Shown piece after piece: positions 17,096 through 26,402 of a DNA stretch of 64,000 nucleotides. The DNA comes from Chitinophagaceae bacterium (GTDB lineage Bacteria > Bacteroidota > Bacteroidia > Chitinophagales > Chitinophagaceae). How positions within the stretch are numbered: the first letter of the stretch is position 1; every line of letters begins with the position of its first letter. The stretch is from contig JAFKGQ010000003.1 of NCBI GenBank assembly GCA_017307755.1, positions 806,001 to 870,000 on the forward strand, written 5' to 3'. The translations under genes and the position numbers were made by a program. Below the pieces are notes generated by a model. That model was not told where the DNA came from. It ran no database searches and saw nothing but the letters and a program-made list of their open reading frames with translations.

Positions 17096-19057
17096 CTATT
17101 CCGCTTCTATCCTCTTCAGGTTGAAGTTCGGCACTGGCGAAACCACCAGGGGGAACTTCTCGATGGTCACATTGGAGGGATCGAGGCCAAATCCCCGTTC
17201 CTCCGACAAACTCAATTCCTTCAGCCAGAAATATAGCTTCATTACCACTCTCTCAAAGAACGGCAACTCATTATCCTGGCTCAGATATTTTTCCATGACG
17301 ATGAACTGAAAATCCCCTACTACATTATTCCGCTCTAACGACTCATAACGGCTGGTGATGTTGACCTCCTTGTTATTTACCAGGTCTTCCACCACTTTCC
17401 GGAACATAAGATTGATCTTGGGTTCGATGCGGAAACCTAGCCTGAACTCCACCCGTATAATGTCATTCGGGATGATATGGTCCACCGAATACTCCGCCGT
17501 GTAAGGGTCATCCAACGTATCCACATGGACGAACCAGTAGATGTCGCTGCGCTTTGGCTTTTTATTCAGGATGGAATAAATGATCTTATGCTCTATTTCC
17601 TTGGGATTGTTGGCGCTGGTCATGTATACGAGATGGGTGGCATACTTGGCGATACTCCTGTCGTTGCTCAACTCCTGGATCTGAGGGATATAATGTTCCA
17701 TACGCACAAATTCCACATACCTGTTCTTGATCTTTCTTGCCCTGAACCAGACGTACATGACGGCAAACAATCCTCCGCCTACGATGAGCGTGACAAAGCC
17801 GCCATGAGGGAATTTCTCCAGGTTGGCAAACAGAAAGCTCAGCTCGATGCTGAGGTACACTGACAGGTAGAGATAGATAAGGGCGCTATTTGTCCGTCTG
17901 GATATCAGGTAGTTGGCAAAAAGGATGGAAGTGGCCAGCATACAGAGGGTGATGGCCAGACCATAAGCCGCCTCCATATGGGCGGAGCTCCGGAAATACA
18001 GGGTGATCCCGCAGCAGCCGATAAAGAGCAGGAAGTTGATGGCTGGTATGTAGGACTGCCCCCGTTCTTCCGTGGGATAGCTGATACGCAGCTTGGGCCA
18101 AAGATTCAGCCGCATGCTCTCGCTGATGAGGGTATAGGAGCCTGTGATGAGAGCCTGGCTGGCGATGATGGCGGCCGCCGTTGCGATGATGATGCCGGGT
18201 ATCACCCACCAGGCAGGCATGATATTATAGAACGGGTTGCCCAGATTGGTGTCGAATATCCGTCCCCTGTATTGGGCCAGCAGCCAGGCGCCCTGTCCCA
18301 GGTAGTTCAGAATGAGACAGGTCTTTACATAGATCCAGGAGATCCGGATATTGTTTTTTCCGCAGTGTCCCAGGTCGGAATAAAGGGCTTCGGCCCCTGT
18401 CGTACAGAGAAAGACGGCGCCCAGTATCCAGAAGCCCTTGGGATAGGTGGTCAGCAACTGGATGGCATAGTGGGGGCTGAGGGCCTTGAAGATACTCAGA
18501 TCATCCAGCAGGTGACTGCTGCCCAGCGCTGCCAGCATGAGGAACCAGATACTCATGATGGGCCCAAACAGCTTGCCTATCGACTCTGTACCAAACTGTT
18601 GGAGAAAGAAAAGGACCACCAGGATAAACAGTACGATGTATACGATGGTGGACTGGTCGACGTACCGGAAGGCGGGCATCTGCCGCAAACCCTCGATGGC
18701 GGATGTTACGGAAATGGGTGGGGTGATCATCCCGTCGGCCAGAAGAGCGGCGCCGCCGATCATGGCCGGCAACACCAGCCATCTTTTCTGACGGCGTACC
18801 AGCGCGTACAGGGAGAAGATCCCCCCCTCCCCTCTATTATCCGCCTTAAGCGTCAGCCAGACATATTTTACGGTGGTCTGCAATGTCAGTGTCCAGATGA
18901 TACAGGACAGAGCGCCCAGAATGAGCTTTTCTTCGATGACCCTTCCGTGGATAATGGCGTTTAAAACATAGAGGGGAGATGTTCCGATGTCGCCGTAAAT
19001 AATACCTAATGCAATAACGAGGTTTGCAAAACTTGCTTTGTTGATCTGTTTGCTCAC
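17096..19057 (-). CDS. kup: Kup-type potassium uptake protein
   Basis: A 653-residue inner-membrane K+/H+ symporter of the KUP/HAK/KT family. The N-terminal signature IIYGDIGTSPLYVL lies at residues 19-32 and about twelve membrane segments cover residues 10-430. A soluble C-terminal domain of about 200 residues follows. The length fits the family. The protein is first in an operon with two membrane-anchored alpha/beta hydrolases, the first starting 2 bases after its stop. Confidence 0.92.
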   Translation of the reverse strand: MSKQINKASFANLVIALGIIYGDIGTSPLYVLNAIIHGRVIEEKLILGALSCIIWTLTLQTTVKYVWLTLKADNRGEGGIFSLYALVRRQKRWLVLPAMIGGAALLADGMITPPISVTSAIEGLRQMPAFRYVDQSTIVYIVLFILVVLFFLQQFGTESIGKLFGPIMSIWFLMLAALGSSHLLDDLSIFKALSPHYAIQLLTTYPKGFWILGAVFLCTTGAEALYSDLGHCGKNNIRISWIYVKTCLILNYLGQGAWLLAQYRGRIFDTNLGNPFYNIMPAWWVIPGIIIATAAAIIASQALITGSYTLISESMRLNLWPKLRISYPTEERGQSYIPAINFLLFIGCCGITLYFRSSAHMEAAYGLAITLCMLATSILFANYLISRRTNSALIYLYLSVYLSIELSFLFANLEKFPHGGFVTLIVGGGLFAVMYVWFRARKIKNRYVEFVRMEHYIPQIQELSNDRSIAKYATHLVYMTSANNPKEIEHKIIYSILNKKPKRSDIYWFVHVDTLDDPYTAEYSVDHIIPNDIIRVEFRLGFRIEPKINLMFRKVVEDLVNNKEVNITSRYESLERNNVVGDFQFIVMEKYLSQDNELPFFERVVMKLYFWLKELSLSEERGFGLDPSNVTIEKFPLVVSPVPNFNLKRIEAE

Positions 19058-19324
19058 GACTGAGAAAGTCTATTTATAAATGAGGACAAAAGTACAGTGA
19101 AATAAATAAACCCTGTATACCATTTTTTTCAGCCTCAGAATTTTATAAAATCTTAATATTTTTAATCCGGGATTAACATCCGCCGGCAGCCTTTGGGGGC
19201 GGTACAGCGTATCTTTTGTATGTTATAACATCTATCAAGCAAACTTTTAGCTATCTTACAAACAGTTTTAACATACCATTTTAGAAATACCTCCGTATTA
19301 TGGGTAATGCGGAAACCATCAATT

Positions 19325-20842
19325 ATGAACAAAATCCTGCCATCCTTAATATTGCTGTCGACCCTGCTTGCCCCCCGCCTGTTGTCTGCCCAGCAGATCA
19401 CCTACTCCGAACCCGAGCGGGAGGATAGCCGGCGCACAAACTTCGAGATTATTGGTAAACTTAATGGTAACTTCCTGGTTTTCAAGAATAATAACTCAAA
19501 CAGCGCCATTTGTGTCTACGATGGGAGCATGAAGCTGGTGAAAAGGGTGCCCCTTGCTTTTATGCCGGATAAATACATCAATGTAGACTTTGTAGCCTAT
19601 CCGGATTATTTCTACATGATCTATGAACACCAGCACCGGAACATCATTCACTGTACGGCCGTGAAGCTGGATGGCATGGCCCAGCCCATCGGAGAACCCA
19701 TGGAGCTGGATACTACCCAGATAGGGTTTGCCGCCAGCAACAAGATATATACCACCATCACGAGCGAGAACAAACAGCGGATCATGGTCTTTAAGATCAA
19801 CAGCAAGAATTCGAAGAACTTTCTTTTTACCATGCTGCTGTACGACAACAATCTGAATGTGCTGGACAAGCACAGGATCTATCTGCCCATGGAAGAAAAG
19901 AACGAGCTTTTCACCGACTTTCTCCTGGACAATGAAGGGGAGATGGTCTTTGGGAAATACCTGCGCAGCGGCAGCAACGATTATATCTCCCGGGTGATGC
20001 TGGTCACCAAGGATGTGACGGCCGACACCTTTTCCGTAAAAGACCTCGGCACGGGGGATAGGATATTGGACGAGATCAAGATGAAGGTGGATAATACCAA
20101 CCGGCGGTTTATACTCACCGGATTTTACTACAAACAGAAAAGAGGCAATATCGAGGGGTTATATACGGTAGTCTGGGACAAGGGGTCCAACACCCGTCTG
20201 AAAGAGACGGTGGCCATCTTCAACGAAGAGCTGCGGGCCCTGGCCAAAAGCTCCGATGCCAACCTTAAAATGGCTTTCAATGATTTTTTTATCAAGAATA
20301 TCATCGTCAAAAAGGATGGGGGCTTTCTGCTTGTCAGCGAGTCACTGTACACGACTTCCCGGGGGAATATGTTCAACCGCTGGGATTATATGTACAATCC
20401 TGCTTTTGGCCCCGGCTTCTACTCCCCCTATTATTACAGCCCTTATTACAATCCCTGGAACAGGAATTATGGGAACTATGCCACCAGGTTCCACGCGGAG
20501 AACATCATGATCCTCTCTTTTGACAAGGAGGGTAATATTCAATGGAGCAACATCATCCCCAAAAGCCAGTTTGACGACGAGACGGAGAACCTTATTTCCT
20601 ATGAGATGATGAATACGGGTGGGGAGCTCCATTTCCTGTTCAACCAATATGAGCGCAGGAACCTGCTGCTAAATGATCAAAGTATTTCTCCCGAAGGCAA
20701 GATTACGCGTTATCCTACGTTAAAGAACCTGGATAAGGGATATGATTTTATGCCTCGCTATGGCAAACAGGTCAGCAGCTGGGAAACCATCGTCCCTTGT
20801 CTTTACAGGAACTACCTGTGTTTTGCAAAAGTGGATTTCTAA
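19325..20842 (+). CDS. Secreted protein of unknown function
   Basis: With the ATG at 19325 (an in-frame ATG also lies at 19307) the product has 505 residues and a good signal peptide ending LLSAQQ. No family is recognised. Repeated motifs of alternating hydrophobic residues with DNN and KxGN loops (residues 30-330) suggest a beta-propeller-like or beta-rich fold. A short aromatic segment around residues 355-380 is very rich in Tyr, Pro and Asn (SPYYYSPYYNPW). It is followed 17 bases later by an integral-membrane gene, probably in the same operon. Confidence 0.65.
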   Translation: MNKILPSLILLSTLLAPRLLSAQQITYSEPEREDSRRTNFEIIGKLNGNFLVFKNNNSNSAICVYDGSMKLVKRVPLAFMPDKYINVDFVAYPDYFYMIYEHQHRNIIHCTAVKLDGMAQPIGEPMELDTTQIGFAASNKIYTTITSENKQRIMVFKINSKNSKNFLFTMLLYDNNLNVLDKHRIYLPMEEKNELFTDFLLDNEGEMVFGKYLRSGSNDYISRVMLVTKDVTADTFSVKDLGTGDRILDEIKMKVDNTNRRFILTGFYYKQKRGNIEGLYTVVWDKGSNTRLKETVAIFNEELRALAKSSDANLKMAFNDFFIKNIIVKKDGGFLLVSESLYTTSRGNMFNRWDYMYNPAFGPGFYSPYYYSPYYNPWNRNYGNYATRFHAENIMILSFDKEGNIQWSNIIPKSQFDDETENLISYEMMNTGGELHFLFNQYERRNLLLNDQSISPEGKITRYPTLKNLDKGYDFMPRYGKQVSSWETIVPCLYRNYLCFAKVDF

Positions 20843-20859
20843 AATATATATAAGACGCG

Positions 20860-21840
20860 GTGATCGGTATATTCAGACAAAAAACCCCGGGCAATGTCCT
20901 GATATTATTGGTGTATGCCCTGGTGTTAAAATTCCCTCTTTTCCTCCATCCCGTAGCGCCAGTCCTGCATCCCGAGGATAATTATCTCTATAGGCTCATA
21001 CTGCGTGGACTGGACGGCGTATTCGGTCATTCGGCTATCGTATATTCCCTCCTTACCTTTCTCATCCTGCTTTCCCAGGCCACGCTGTTCAACCGCATCT
21101 GCAACTATGACAAGCTGCTGCCCAAACCCAATTTCCTTCCCGGCATGTCCTATATACTTATCACCTCCCTGCTGCCGGACTGGGGGCATTTTTCGGCGCC
21201 ATTGCTGATCAATTCGATCATGATCTGGGTATTTTACAGGATGATCGAACTGTATAACAGCCATCGCCCCCTGGCCTCTATTTTTGGCATCGGCATATGG
21301 GCGGGGATAGTGTCTTTATTGTACATACCTGCTATGGCCTTTCTCCTCCTGGTGCTTTTTGGGTTGATTGCCATGCGTCCTTTCCGTATCAAAGAGTGGC
21401 TGGTGGGGTTGCTGGGTTTTACTTTCCCTTACTATTTTCTTTTCCTGGTGCTGTATCTCACCAGTCATTGGGACTGGAAGAGCGTGGTGCCGCATATCGT
21501 CTTTACTCTTCCGGCCAGACCTACCTATGTCTGGACCATCCTGGGCATGTTCTGGCTGGTGCTGCTGTTTATCGTGGGGGGGTATTTTGTACAGAAGAAC
21601 CTAAATAAGATGCTTATCCAGATCCGGAAAAGCTGGAGCCTCCTGCTGCTATACCTGGTGGTAGCGGTGGTCATTATCCTTATCAACAGGGCGGACTCGT
21701 ATGAGAACTGGATCGTGATGGCCGTCCCGTTTGCAGCCTTCCATGCGGCAGCCTGGTATTATCCGGCCCGTAAGACAGTCCCTCTCATACTGCATTGGTT
21801 GATAGTTGCTTATATACTGGCGTTCAACTATCTGGTATAA
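20860..21840 (+). CDS. DUF6427-type integral membrane protein
   Basis: A 326-residue protein with about nine to ten membrane helices, starting from a GTG at 20860 (MIGIFRQKTPGNVLILLVYAL). The opening Phe-x-x-KTPGN and the pattern of helices fit the Bacteroidota-specific DUF6427 family, whose members are sometimes mislabelled as beta-carotene oxygenase. Biochemical role unknown. It is 17 bases after a secreted protein and 38 bases before purQ; this membrane protein/purQ neighbourhood may be an operon. Confidence 0.65.
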   Translation: MIGIFRQKTPGNVLILLVYALVLKFPLFLHPVAPVLHPEDNYLYRLILRGLDGVFGHSAIVYSLLTFLILLSQATLFNRICNYDKLLPKPNFLPGMSYILITSLLPDWGHFSAPLLINSIMIWVFYRMIELYNSHRPLASIFGIGIWAGIVSLLYIPAMAFLLLVLFGLIAMRPFRIKEWLVGLLGFTFPYYFLFLVLYLTSHWDWKSVVPHIVFTLPARPTYVWTILGMFWLVLLFIVGGYFVQKNLNKMLIQIRKSWSLLLLYLVVAVVIILINRADSYENWIVMAVPFAAFHAAAWYYPARKTVPLILHWLIVAYILAFNYLV

Positions 21841-21878
21841 TTACGTAACTTTAGGGCTCAAAAAAAATTACATTTCTC

Positions 21879-22589
21879 ATGAAGTTTGGAGTAGTCGTTT
21901 TCCCGGGTTCGAATTGTGATCGAGACATGCAAGACGCCCTGCAATATGACCTTGGACAAGAGGTTATTATGCTTTGGCACAAGGACACCGACCTCAGCAT
22001 GTTTACTCCCCAGGATTGTATCGTACTGCCAGGAGGATTCTCCTATGGCGACTATCTCCGTTGTGGAGCCATTGCCCGGTTTAGCCCTATCATGCAAAGT
22101 GTGATCCGGTTTGCAGGCGCGGGGGGGAAAGTACTGGGTGTCTGCAACGGCTTCCAGATACTTTGCGAATCTCACCTCCTGCCCGGCGCTCTTTTACGGA
22201 ATGCCAACCAGCAGTTTATCAGCAAAAATATCTATCTGCGCGGGGAAGGCGATCAGGGGAAACCCCTGATGATCCCTATTGCACATGGAGAAGGAAGATA
22301 CTATGCAGACGAAAAGACCCTGGACGAACTGGAAGCAGGCGGACAGGTGATCTATCGCTATTCGGACGCGGAAGGTGTGGTGGGCGCTGTGGGGAATCCC
22401 AATGGGTCCCTGCGGAACATTGCGGGCATTTGTAACAAGGACCGCAACGTATTTGGAATGATGCCGCACCCCGAGAGGGCTTGTTCCGATGCATTGGGCA
22501 ACATCGACGGCAAGGCGATATTGAGAACCTTGTTTATTGATAAAAAGCAGCCGTCTGTACGGAAAGAGCCCGGGCTGGTCAACATTTAA
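21879..22589 (+). CDS. purQ: Phosphoribosylformylglycinamidine synthase, glutaminase subunit
   Basis: A 236-residue class I glutamine amidotransferase that supplies ammonia to PurL in step four of purine synthesis. The nucleophile is Cys89 in GVCNGFQIL, and His197 and Glu199 lie in MMPHPERA. The N-terminus [13 protein letters not shown] is characteristic of PurQ. As in other organisms with the small PurL, PurQ is separate from the synthetase. purL and purS are not in the window. Cytoplasmic. Confidence 0.93.
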   Translation: MKFGVVVFPGSNCDRDMQDALQYDLGQEVIMLWHKDTDLSMFTPQDCIVLPGGFSYGDYLRCGAIARFSPIMQSVIRFAGAGGKVLGVCNGFQILCESHLLPGALLRNANQQFISKNIYLRGEGDQGKPLMIPIAHGEGRYYADEKTLDELEAGGQVIYRYSDAEGVVGAVGNPNGSLRNIAGICNKDRNVFGMMPHPERACSDALGNIDGKAILRTLFIDKKQPSVRKEPGLVNI

Positions 22590-22674
22590 AGTTTTCCTAA
22601 CATTTAGAAACTGAACTTTATTGCCGGAGCCCCATCTGAATTATCGAACATTAATCTCAGAGACTTTAAAACAA

Positions 22675-23127
22675 ATGAAAAAATTAGCTTTATTCAGTCT
22701 GGCCTTGCTGACGGGGACGTTGGTGATGGCCCAATCCGGCAAACAGGTGAAATGGACGTATTCTGCCAAAAAAATAGCCGATAAGACCTATGAGGTACAT
22801 ATGACGGCCAGCATCGGGGCAGGCTGGCACATGTATGCACAGGCAGGCGGTGAAGGTCCGATATCTACAAAATTCACTTTTACAAAGAATCCCCTGGTGG
22901 CTTTTAACAACGTGCCCAAAGAAGCGGGGAAAATGGTAAAGAAGTACGAGGATGCTTTTAAGGCTGAGGTAAGATATTACGAGAATACCGTGGATTTCGT
23001 GCAGATGGTAAAGGTGAAGAGCAATGCAAAGACTTCAGTGACAGGGAAGGTAGAGTTCATGGTGTGCAATGATCATGAGTGCCTGCCTCCGGATGAAACC
23101 AACTTTCAAGTTAATATTGGCGGATAA
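22675..23127 (+). CDS. Periplasmic stand-alone DsbD N-terminal-type (alpha) domain protein
   Basis: The ATG at 22675 gives 150 residues with a signal peptide (cleavage near VMAQ). The rest matches the immunoglobulin-like alpha domain of DsbD, ending MVCNDHECLPP with the redox pair Cys131 and Cys136. In DsbD this domain passes electrons from the membrane core to periplasmic partners. The neighbouring full-length DsbD has lost this pair in its own alpha domain, so this protein may act as its electron outlet in trans. A TTG upstream at 22621 would give a longer frame without a signal peptide at its start. Confidence 0.75.
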   Translation: MKKLALFSLALLTGTLVMAQSGKQVKWTYSAKKIADKTYEVHMTASIGAGWHMYAQAGGEGPISTKFTFTKNPLVAFNNVPKEAGKMVKKYEDAFKAEVRYYENTVDFVQMVKVKSNAKTSVTGKVEFMVCNDHECLPPDETNFQVNIGG

Positions 23128-23157
23128 TATTGTACTCCTCGTTATCTGAAAATTAAC

Positions 23158-23231
23158 TCGTCGCACAATATTGGCTAATAATTGGCCTTCGGCCGCCGGA
23201 CCCTTGGTCCGTCTTGTCGGCTACGCGACGA
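23158..23231 (+). other. Predicted branched RNA structure between the two Dsb genes
   Basis: TCGTCGC at 23158-23164 pairs with GCGACGA at 23225-23231. Inside are GGCC-ttc-GGCC (23184-23194) and CGGACC-ctt-GGTCCG (23197-23211). The arrangement of a closing helix around two hairpins resembles a small structured RNA or a repeat element. A terminator follows. No known riboswitch is recognised. Confidence 0.4.
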
Positions 23232-23246
23232 AAAAGATAATTAAAA

Positions 23247-23275
23247 AACGGGTTCTTTGAACTCGTTTTGTTTTT
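23247..23275 (+). terminator. Intrinsic terminator after the DsbD-alpha gene
   Basis: AACGGGTTC, TTT and GAACTCGTT pair with one mismatch and run into TTTTGTTTTT. It lies between the small DsbD-alpha gene and dsbD, so the latter needs either read-through or its own promoter. Confidence 0.7.
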
Positions 23276-23323
23276 GTATATATGAATTACGAAGTAATCA
23301 CGAACTCCTTTGAAAGGACAAAT

Positions 23324-25324
23324 ATGATTGTGAGTAAATATAAATTTCTACTCTTCACTCTTTTTGGTCTTCTGATCCTGAAGATGGCCAGTGCGCAGCA
23401 GGACACCAGCGCTCCTGTCAAATGGGAGTTTTCGTCCGGAAAAGATGCCGGCGGTCCAACGCTGATCCTGCATGGAAAAATAAAGGATGGCTGGCATCTG
23501 TATTCCACTACTATGAAGGACGACCTGCCGAACTCAAGGGTCCTCCTTGATACGCCGACGAAGACCGCCATCGGGAAGATCGATGAAAAAGGTCCGCTGG
23601 TAGTAAAGAAAGAGCCGCTGTTTGACAATGCGGAAACCCGCACTTTTGAAAAGGAAGTGGAGCTGGTGGTGCATCTACAGCCGGGGGTGACTTCCGACCT
23701 GAAGGGGAAGGTGACCTATATGGCTATTTTGAAAGACTCAGTGGTGGGGCCGACAGAGGTCCCATTCAGATATGTGCCGGGCTCCGGAGGGGAACTGGTG
23801 GCCAGGTCCACCGAATTGCAGGAGTCTACGGCAGGTGTCAATCAGCTAAAGAAGGCCACTATCAAGCTAAATGATCCCGTGAACAAATGCGGAGGTACCG
23901 AGGCTGATGACAGCGAATCAAAGAGTTTGCTGGGTATATTTCTCCTCGGATTTATCGGCGGGTTAATAGGTCTGATCATGCCTTGCACATTCCCCATGAT
24001 ACCGTTGACAGTGTCTTTTTTTACAAAAAGGGCGGCCAGCCGGAAAAAGGGGATCACCAACGCCTTCCTATATGGATTTTTTATATTTCTGATCTACGTA
24101 CTAATCAGTGTGCCTTTTTATTTTCTCAAAGCCAATAATGCGAATATTCTCAATGATATTTCCACGAATATCTGGTTGAACCTCACCTTCGCGGTGGTCT
24201 TCCTGGGATTTGCGTTGTCTTTCTTTGGTTTGTTCGAGATCACGCTGCCCAGTGGCCTTTCCAATTCCGTGGATAGTAAATCCAATATGAGCAGCCTTGG
24301 TGGTATCTTCTTTATGGCGCTGACGCTGGCAATTGTCTCTTTCTCCTGTACCGGACCGATCTTAGGGACATTGCTGGTAGGAGCATTGGGCCAGCAGGGA
24401 GGGGCTATCCAGCTGACAGTGGCTATGGCAGGTTTTGGGTTGGCGTTGGGATTGCCGTTTGCTTTATTTGCCCTTTTTCCCAACTGGCTGCAGTCATTGC
24501 CCCGGAGCGGGAGCTGGATGAATACGATAAAGATCGTTTTTGGATTTGTCGAGCTGGCCCTGGCCCTAAAATATCTTTCCAATGCCGACCTTGTGTCTCA
24601 CTGGGGTCTGGTGAAAAGGGAAACGTTCTTTGCGATCTGGATCCTCATTGATCTGGCGCTGGTGCTGTACCTGTTCGGCGTTCTAAAATTCAAGCATGAC
24701 CCTCCGCCGGCGAAGCTCAGCAAGGGCAGAATTACGATAGCCTTATTATTTCTTGCGTTTTGTATTTATCTATTGCCCGGGCTTACCAATACCCGTTATG
24801 CGAACCTTTCGCTTATCAGTGGATTCCCCCCGCCTTTGTCTTATAGTCTTTACAGACACGATCCCAATGATGACAAAGGGGTCGAGGCTGTGGTCATCAA
24901 TGATTATGACAGGGCCCTGCAGCTGGCGAAGACGGAGCATAAGCCGATACTGATAGATTTCACGGGCTGGGCCTGTGTGAATTGCCGCCGTATGGAAGAG
25001 AATGTCTGGCCTGATCCCGGGGTAAAAAGCCTGATAAAGAATGATTATATCCTGGTATCTCTATACGTGGACGACAAGAAAAGACTGCCGGATGAGCAAC
25101 AGTTCATGTTTACTACCTATGATGGCAGCAAAAAGAAGATCGTTACGATAGGAGATAAATATGCCACGCTGCAATCTGAGAATTTCAAAAAAACCTCCCA
25201 GCCTTTATATGTGGTGATCAGTCCTGAAGAGAAGCTGCTGACCAAGCCTGTTGCGTATACACCTGACCCCAAGGAATATGCAAAATGGCTGGAGTGCGGA
25301 TTGGAGGCCTATAAGAAGCAATAG
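23324..25324 (+). CDS. Thiol:disulfide interchange protein DsbD-like, cysteine-less N-terminal domain
   Basis: From the ATG at 23324 (signal peptide ending MASAQQ) the product has 666 residues; an earlier ATG at 23282 is also possible. There are three parts: a DsbD-type alpha domain (about 30-150), an eight-helix membrane core with the two buried cysteines in LIMPCTFPMIPL and SFSCTGPILG, and a C-terminal thioredoxin domain with WACVNCRRMEENVW. It moves electrons from cytoplasmic thioredoxin to the periplasm. The alpha domain has Ile135 and Val140 at the places of the usual cysteines, so it cannot form the standard disulfide. The preceding gene encodes a separate alpha domain that keeps both cysteines. 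Confidence 0.87.
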   Translation: MIVSKYKFLLFTLFGLLILKMASAQQDTSAPVKWEFSSGKDAGGPTLILHGKIKDGWHLYSTTMKDDLPNSRVLLDTPTKTAIGKIDEKGPLVVKKEPLFDNAETRTFEKEVELVVHLQPGVTSDLKGKVTYMAILKDSVVGPTEVPFRYVPGSGGELVARSTELQESTAGVNQLKKATIKLNDPVNKCGGTEADDSESKSLLGIFLLGFIGGLIGLIMPCTFPMIPLTVSFFTKRAASRKKGITNAFLYGFFIFLIYVLISVPFYFLKANNANILNDISTNIWLNLTFAVVFLGFALSFFGLFEITLPSGLSNSVDSKSNMSSLGGIFFMALTLAIVSFSCTGPILGTLLVGALGQQGGAIQLTVAMAGFGLALGLPFALFALFPNWLQSLPRSGSWMNTIKIVFGFVELALALKYLSNADLVSHWGLVKRETFFAIWILIDLALVLYLFGVLKFKHDPPPAKLSKGRITIALLFLAFCIYLLPGLTNTRYANLSLISGFPPPLSYSLYRHDPNDDKGVEAVVINDYDRALQLAKTEHKPILIDFTGWACVNCRRMEENVWPDPGVKSLIKNDYILVSLYVDDKKRLPDEQQFMFTTYDGSKKKIVTIGDKYATLQSENFKKTSQPLYVVISPEEKLLTKPVAYTPDPKEYAKWLECGLEAYKKQ

Positions 25325-25366
25325 ATCCTTATGATGTGATGAATGAAATGAATGAGAATAAAAAAT

Positions 25367-25393
25367 AAGCCCCTCACAAGAGGGGCTTTGAAT
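25367..25393 (+). terminator. Intrinsic terminator of dsbD
   Basis: AAGCCCCTC, loop ACAA, GAGGGGCTT is a perfect 9-bp stem 43 bases after the stop codon. A short T run follows. Confidence 0.85.
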
Positions 25394-25398
25394 TAGGC

Positions 25399-25472
25399 GT
25401 CATTCTGTCCCGGCCTTCCGACAGGTACTAAGGGCAAGTGCTCGTCTTCGTCAGATGGAGAGCCAGAATGAC
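25399..25472. repeat. Long inverted repeat element, possible intergenic repeat
   Basis: GTCATTCTG at 25399-25407 pairs perfectly with CAGAATGAC at 25464-25472, enclosing about 56 bases with further partial pairing. The position between two convergent genes fits a dispersed palindromic intergenic repeat, but no second copy is in the window. Confidence 0.4.
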
Positions 25473-25510
25473 AATATTTTGTTGGGAGACATCCTCCATT
25501 GCATGAACAA

Positions 25511-25537
25511 AAAAAGTCCCTGCTCTTAACGAGCAGG
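25511..25537 (-). terminator. Intrinsic terminator of the sigma-factor gene
   Basis: CCTGCTC at 25519-25525 pairs with GAGCAGG at 25531-25537. On the minus strand the stem is followed within three bases by a run of T (A tract 25509-25515). On the plus strand a T run starts about 12 bases later, so weak two-way action is possible. Confidence 0.7.
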
Positions 25538-25820
25538 AACTCCAAATATTTTTTTTAATCGATCTTTTCATCCGTGCTAAATGTCTTTTCAATGTTCGTC
25601 TTCACGTAGTAAAGTTATGCTGTTCTGTCCGTTCTCTCTTTTCCTAAGTAGTTAAAGATAATTAAAAAAATTGCGCCACCTCGAAATTATCCTGCGTTGA
25701 AGAAGTTACTAACTCCGATGATCCTTCAGCGCCGGATTCGTACATTCCCGAAATGACTACCATCTTTTCATTCCAAAATATATCCTTGCGAAATTGGATT
25801 TAAATAAATGTAATCTTGGA

Positions 25821-26402
25821 TTATAATGCGATTTTTTTCTCAGTCATCATTTTGCGCAGGTTGATAAGCCCGTAACGCATACGACCTAGGGCCGTATTGA
25901 TGCTGCAGTTAGTAAGTGCGGCGATCTCTTTAAAGCTGAGGTCCGCATAATGACGGAGGATAATGACCTCCCGTTGATCTTCGGGCAGCAGGTCGAGCAT
26001 CTGTCTTACCCGGTCATGGCTTTGACGCTTCATCATCTTGGTGTCGGCGCCTTCTTCCGTGAAGTGCAATACCTCGAAAATGTCACGGTCATCGCTGGTC
26101 TTGATAGCAGGAGTGCGTTTTACCTTGCGGAAATGATCCACGCAGAGGTTGTGTGCGATACGCATTGCCCAGGGAAGGAATTTGCCTTCTTCTGTATAAC
26201 GACCTCCACGGATCGTATCGATGATCTTGATGAGCACGTCCTGGAAAATATCTTCGGCGAGATATTTGTCCTTAACCAGGAAAAGAATGGAAGTGTACAG
26301 CTTATCTTTATGTCTGACGATTAATGCCTCTAATGCATACAGGTCGCCATCACGAAATTGATGGATAAGCTCATGGTCTGTTTTTTTGCGTAGCAATGTC
26401 AT
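25821..26402 (-). CDS. Sigma-70 family (ECF-type) RNA polymerase sigma factor
   Basis: A 193-residue sigma factor. Region 2 contains YLAEDIFQDVLIKIIDTI and FLPWAMRIAHNLCVDHFRK; region 4 has LLPEDQREVIILRHYADLSFKEIAALTNCSI in its helix-turn-helix. It is highly conserved across Bacteroidota by pattern, with no anti-sigma gene beside it, suggesting a housekeeping or stress role controlled at expression level. The gene is monocistronic, with a 540-base untranslated region upstream. Confidence 0.88.
   Translation of the reverse strand: MTLLRKKTDHELIHQFRDGDLYALEALIVRHKDKLYTSILFLVKDKYLAEDIFQDVLIKIIDTIRGGRYTEEGKFLPWAMRIAHNLCVDHFRKVKRTPAIKTSDDRDIFEVLHFTEEGADTKMMKRQSHDRVRQMLDLLPEDQREVIILRHYADLSFKEIAALTNCSINTALGRMRYGLINLRKMMTEKKIAL

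Larger units (their letters stand above)
25325..25820. other. Intergenic region with two terminators and one long inverted repeat
   Basis: These 496 bases separate the convergent dsbD and sigma genes. They hold the dsbD terminator, a 74-base hairpin-type repeat and the sigma-gene terminator, listed separately. I see no gene. Confidence 0.65.

Noticed and set aside
17978..18964. 328-residue frame opposite kup
   Set aside because: Antisense shadow of conserved kup membrane helices, with implausible composition.
20860..21840. Beta-carotene 15,15'-monooxygenase
   Set aside because: A common mislabel for this membrane family; no oxygenase histidine pattern is present.
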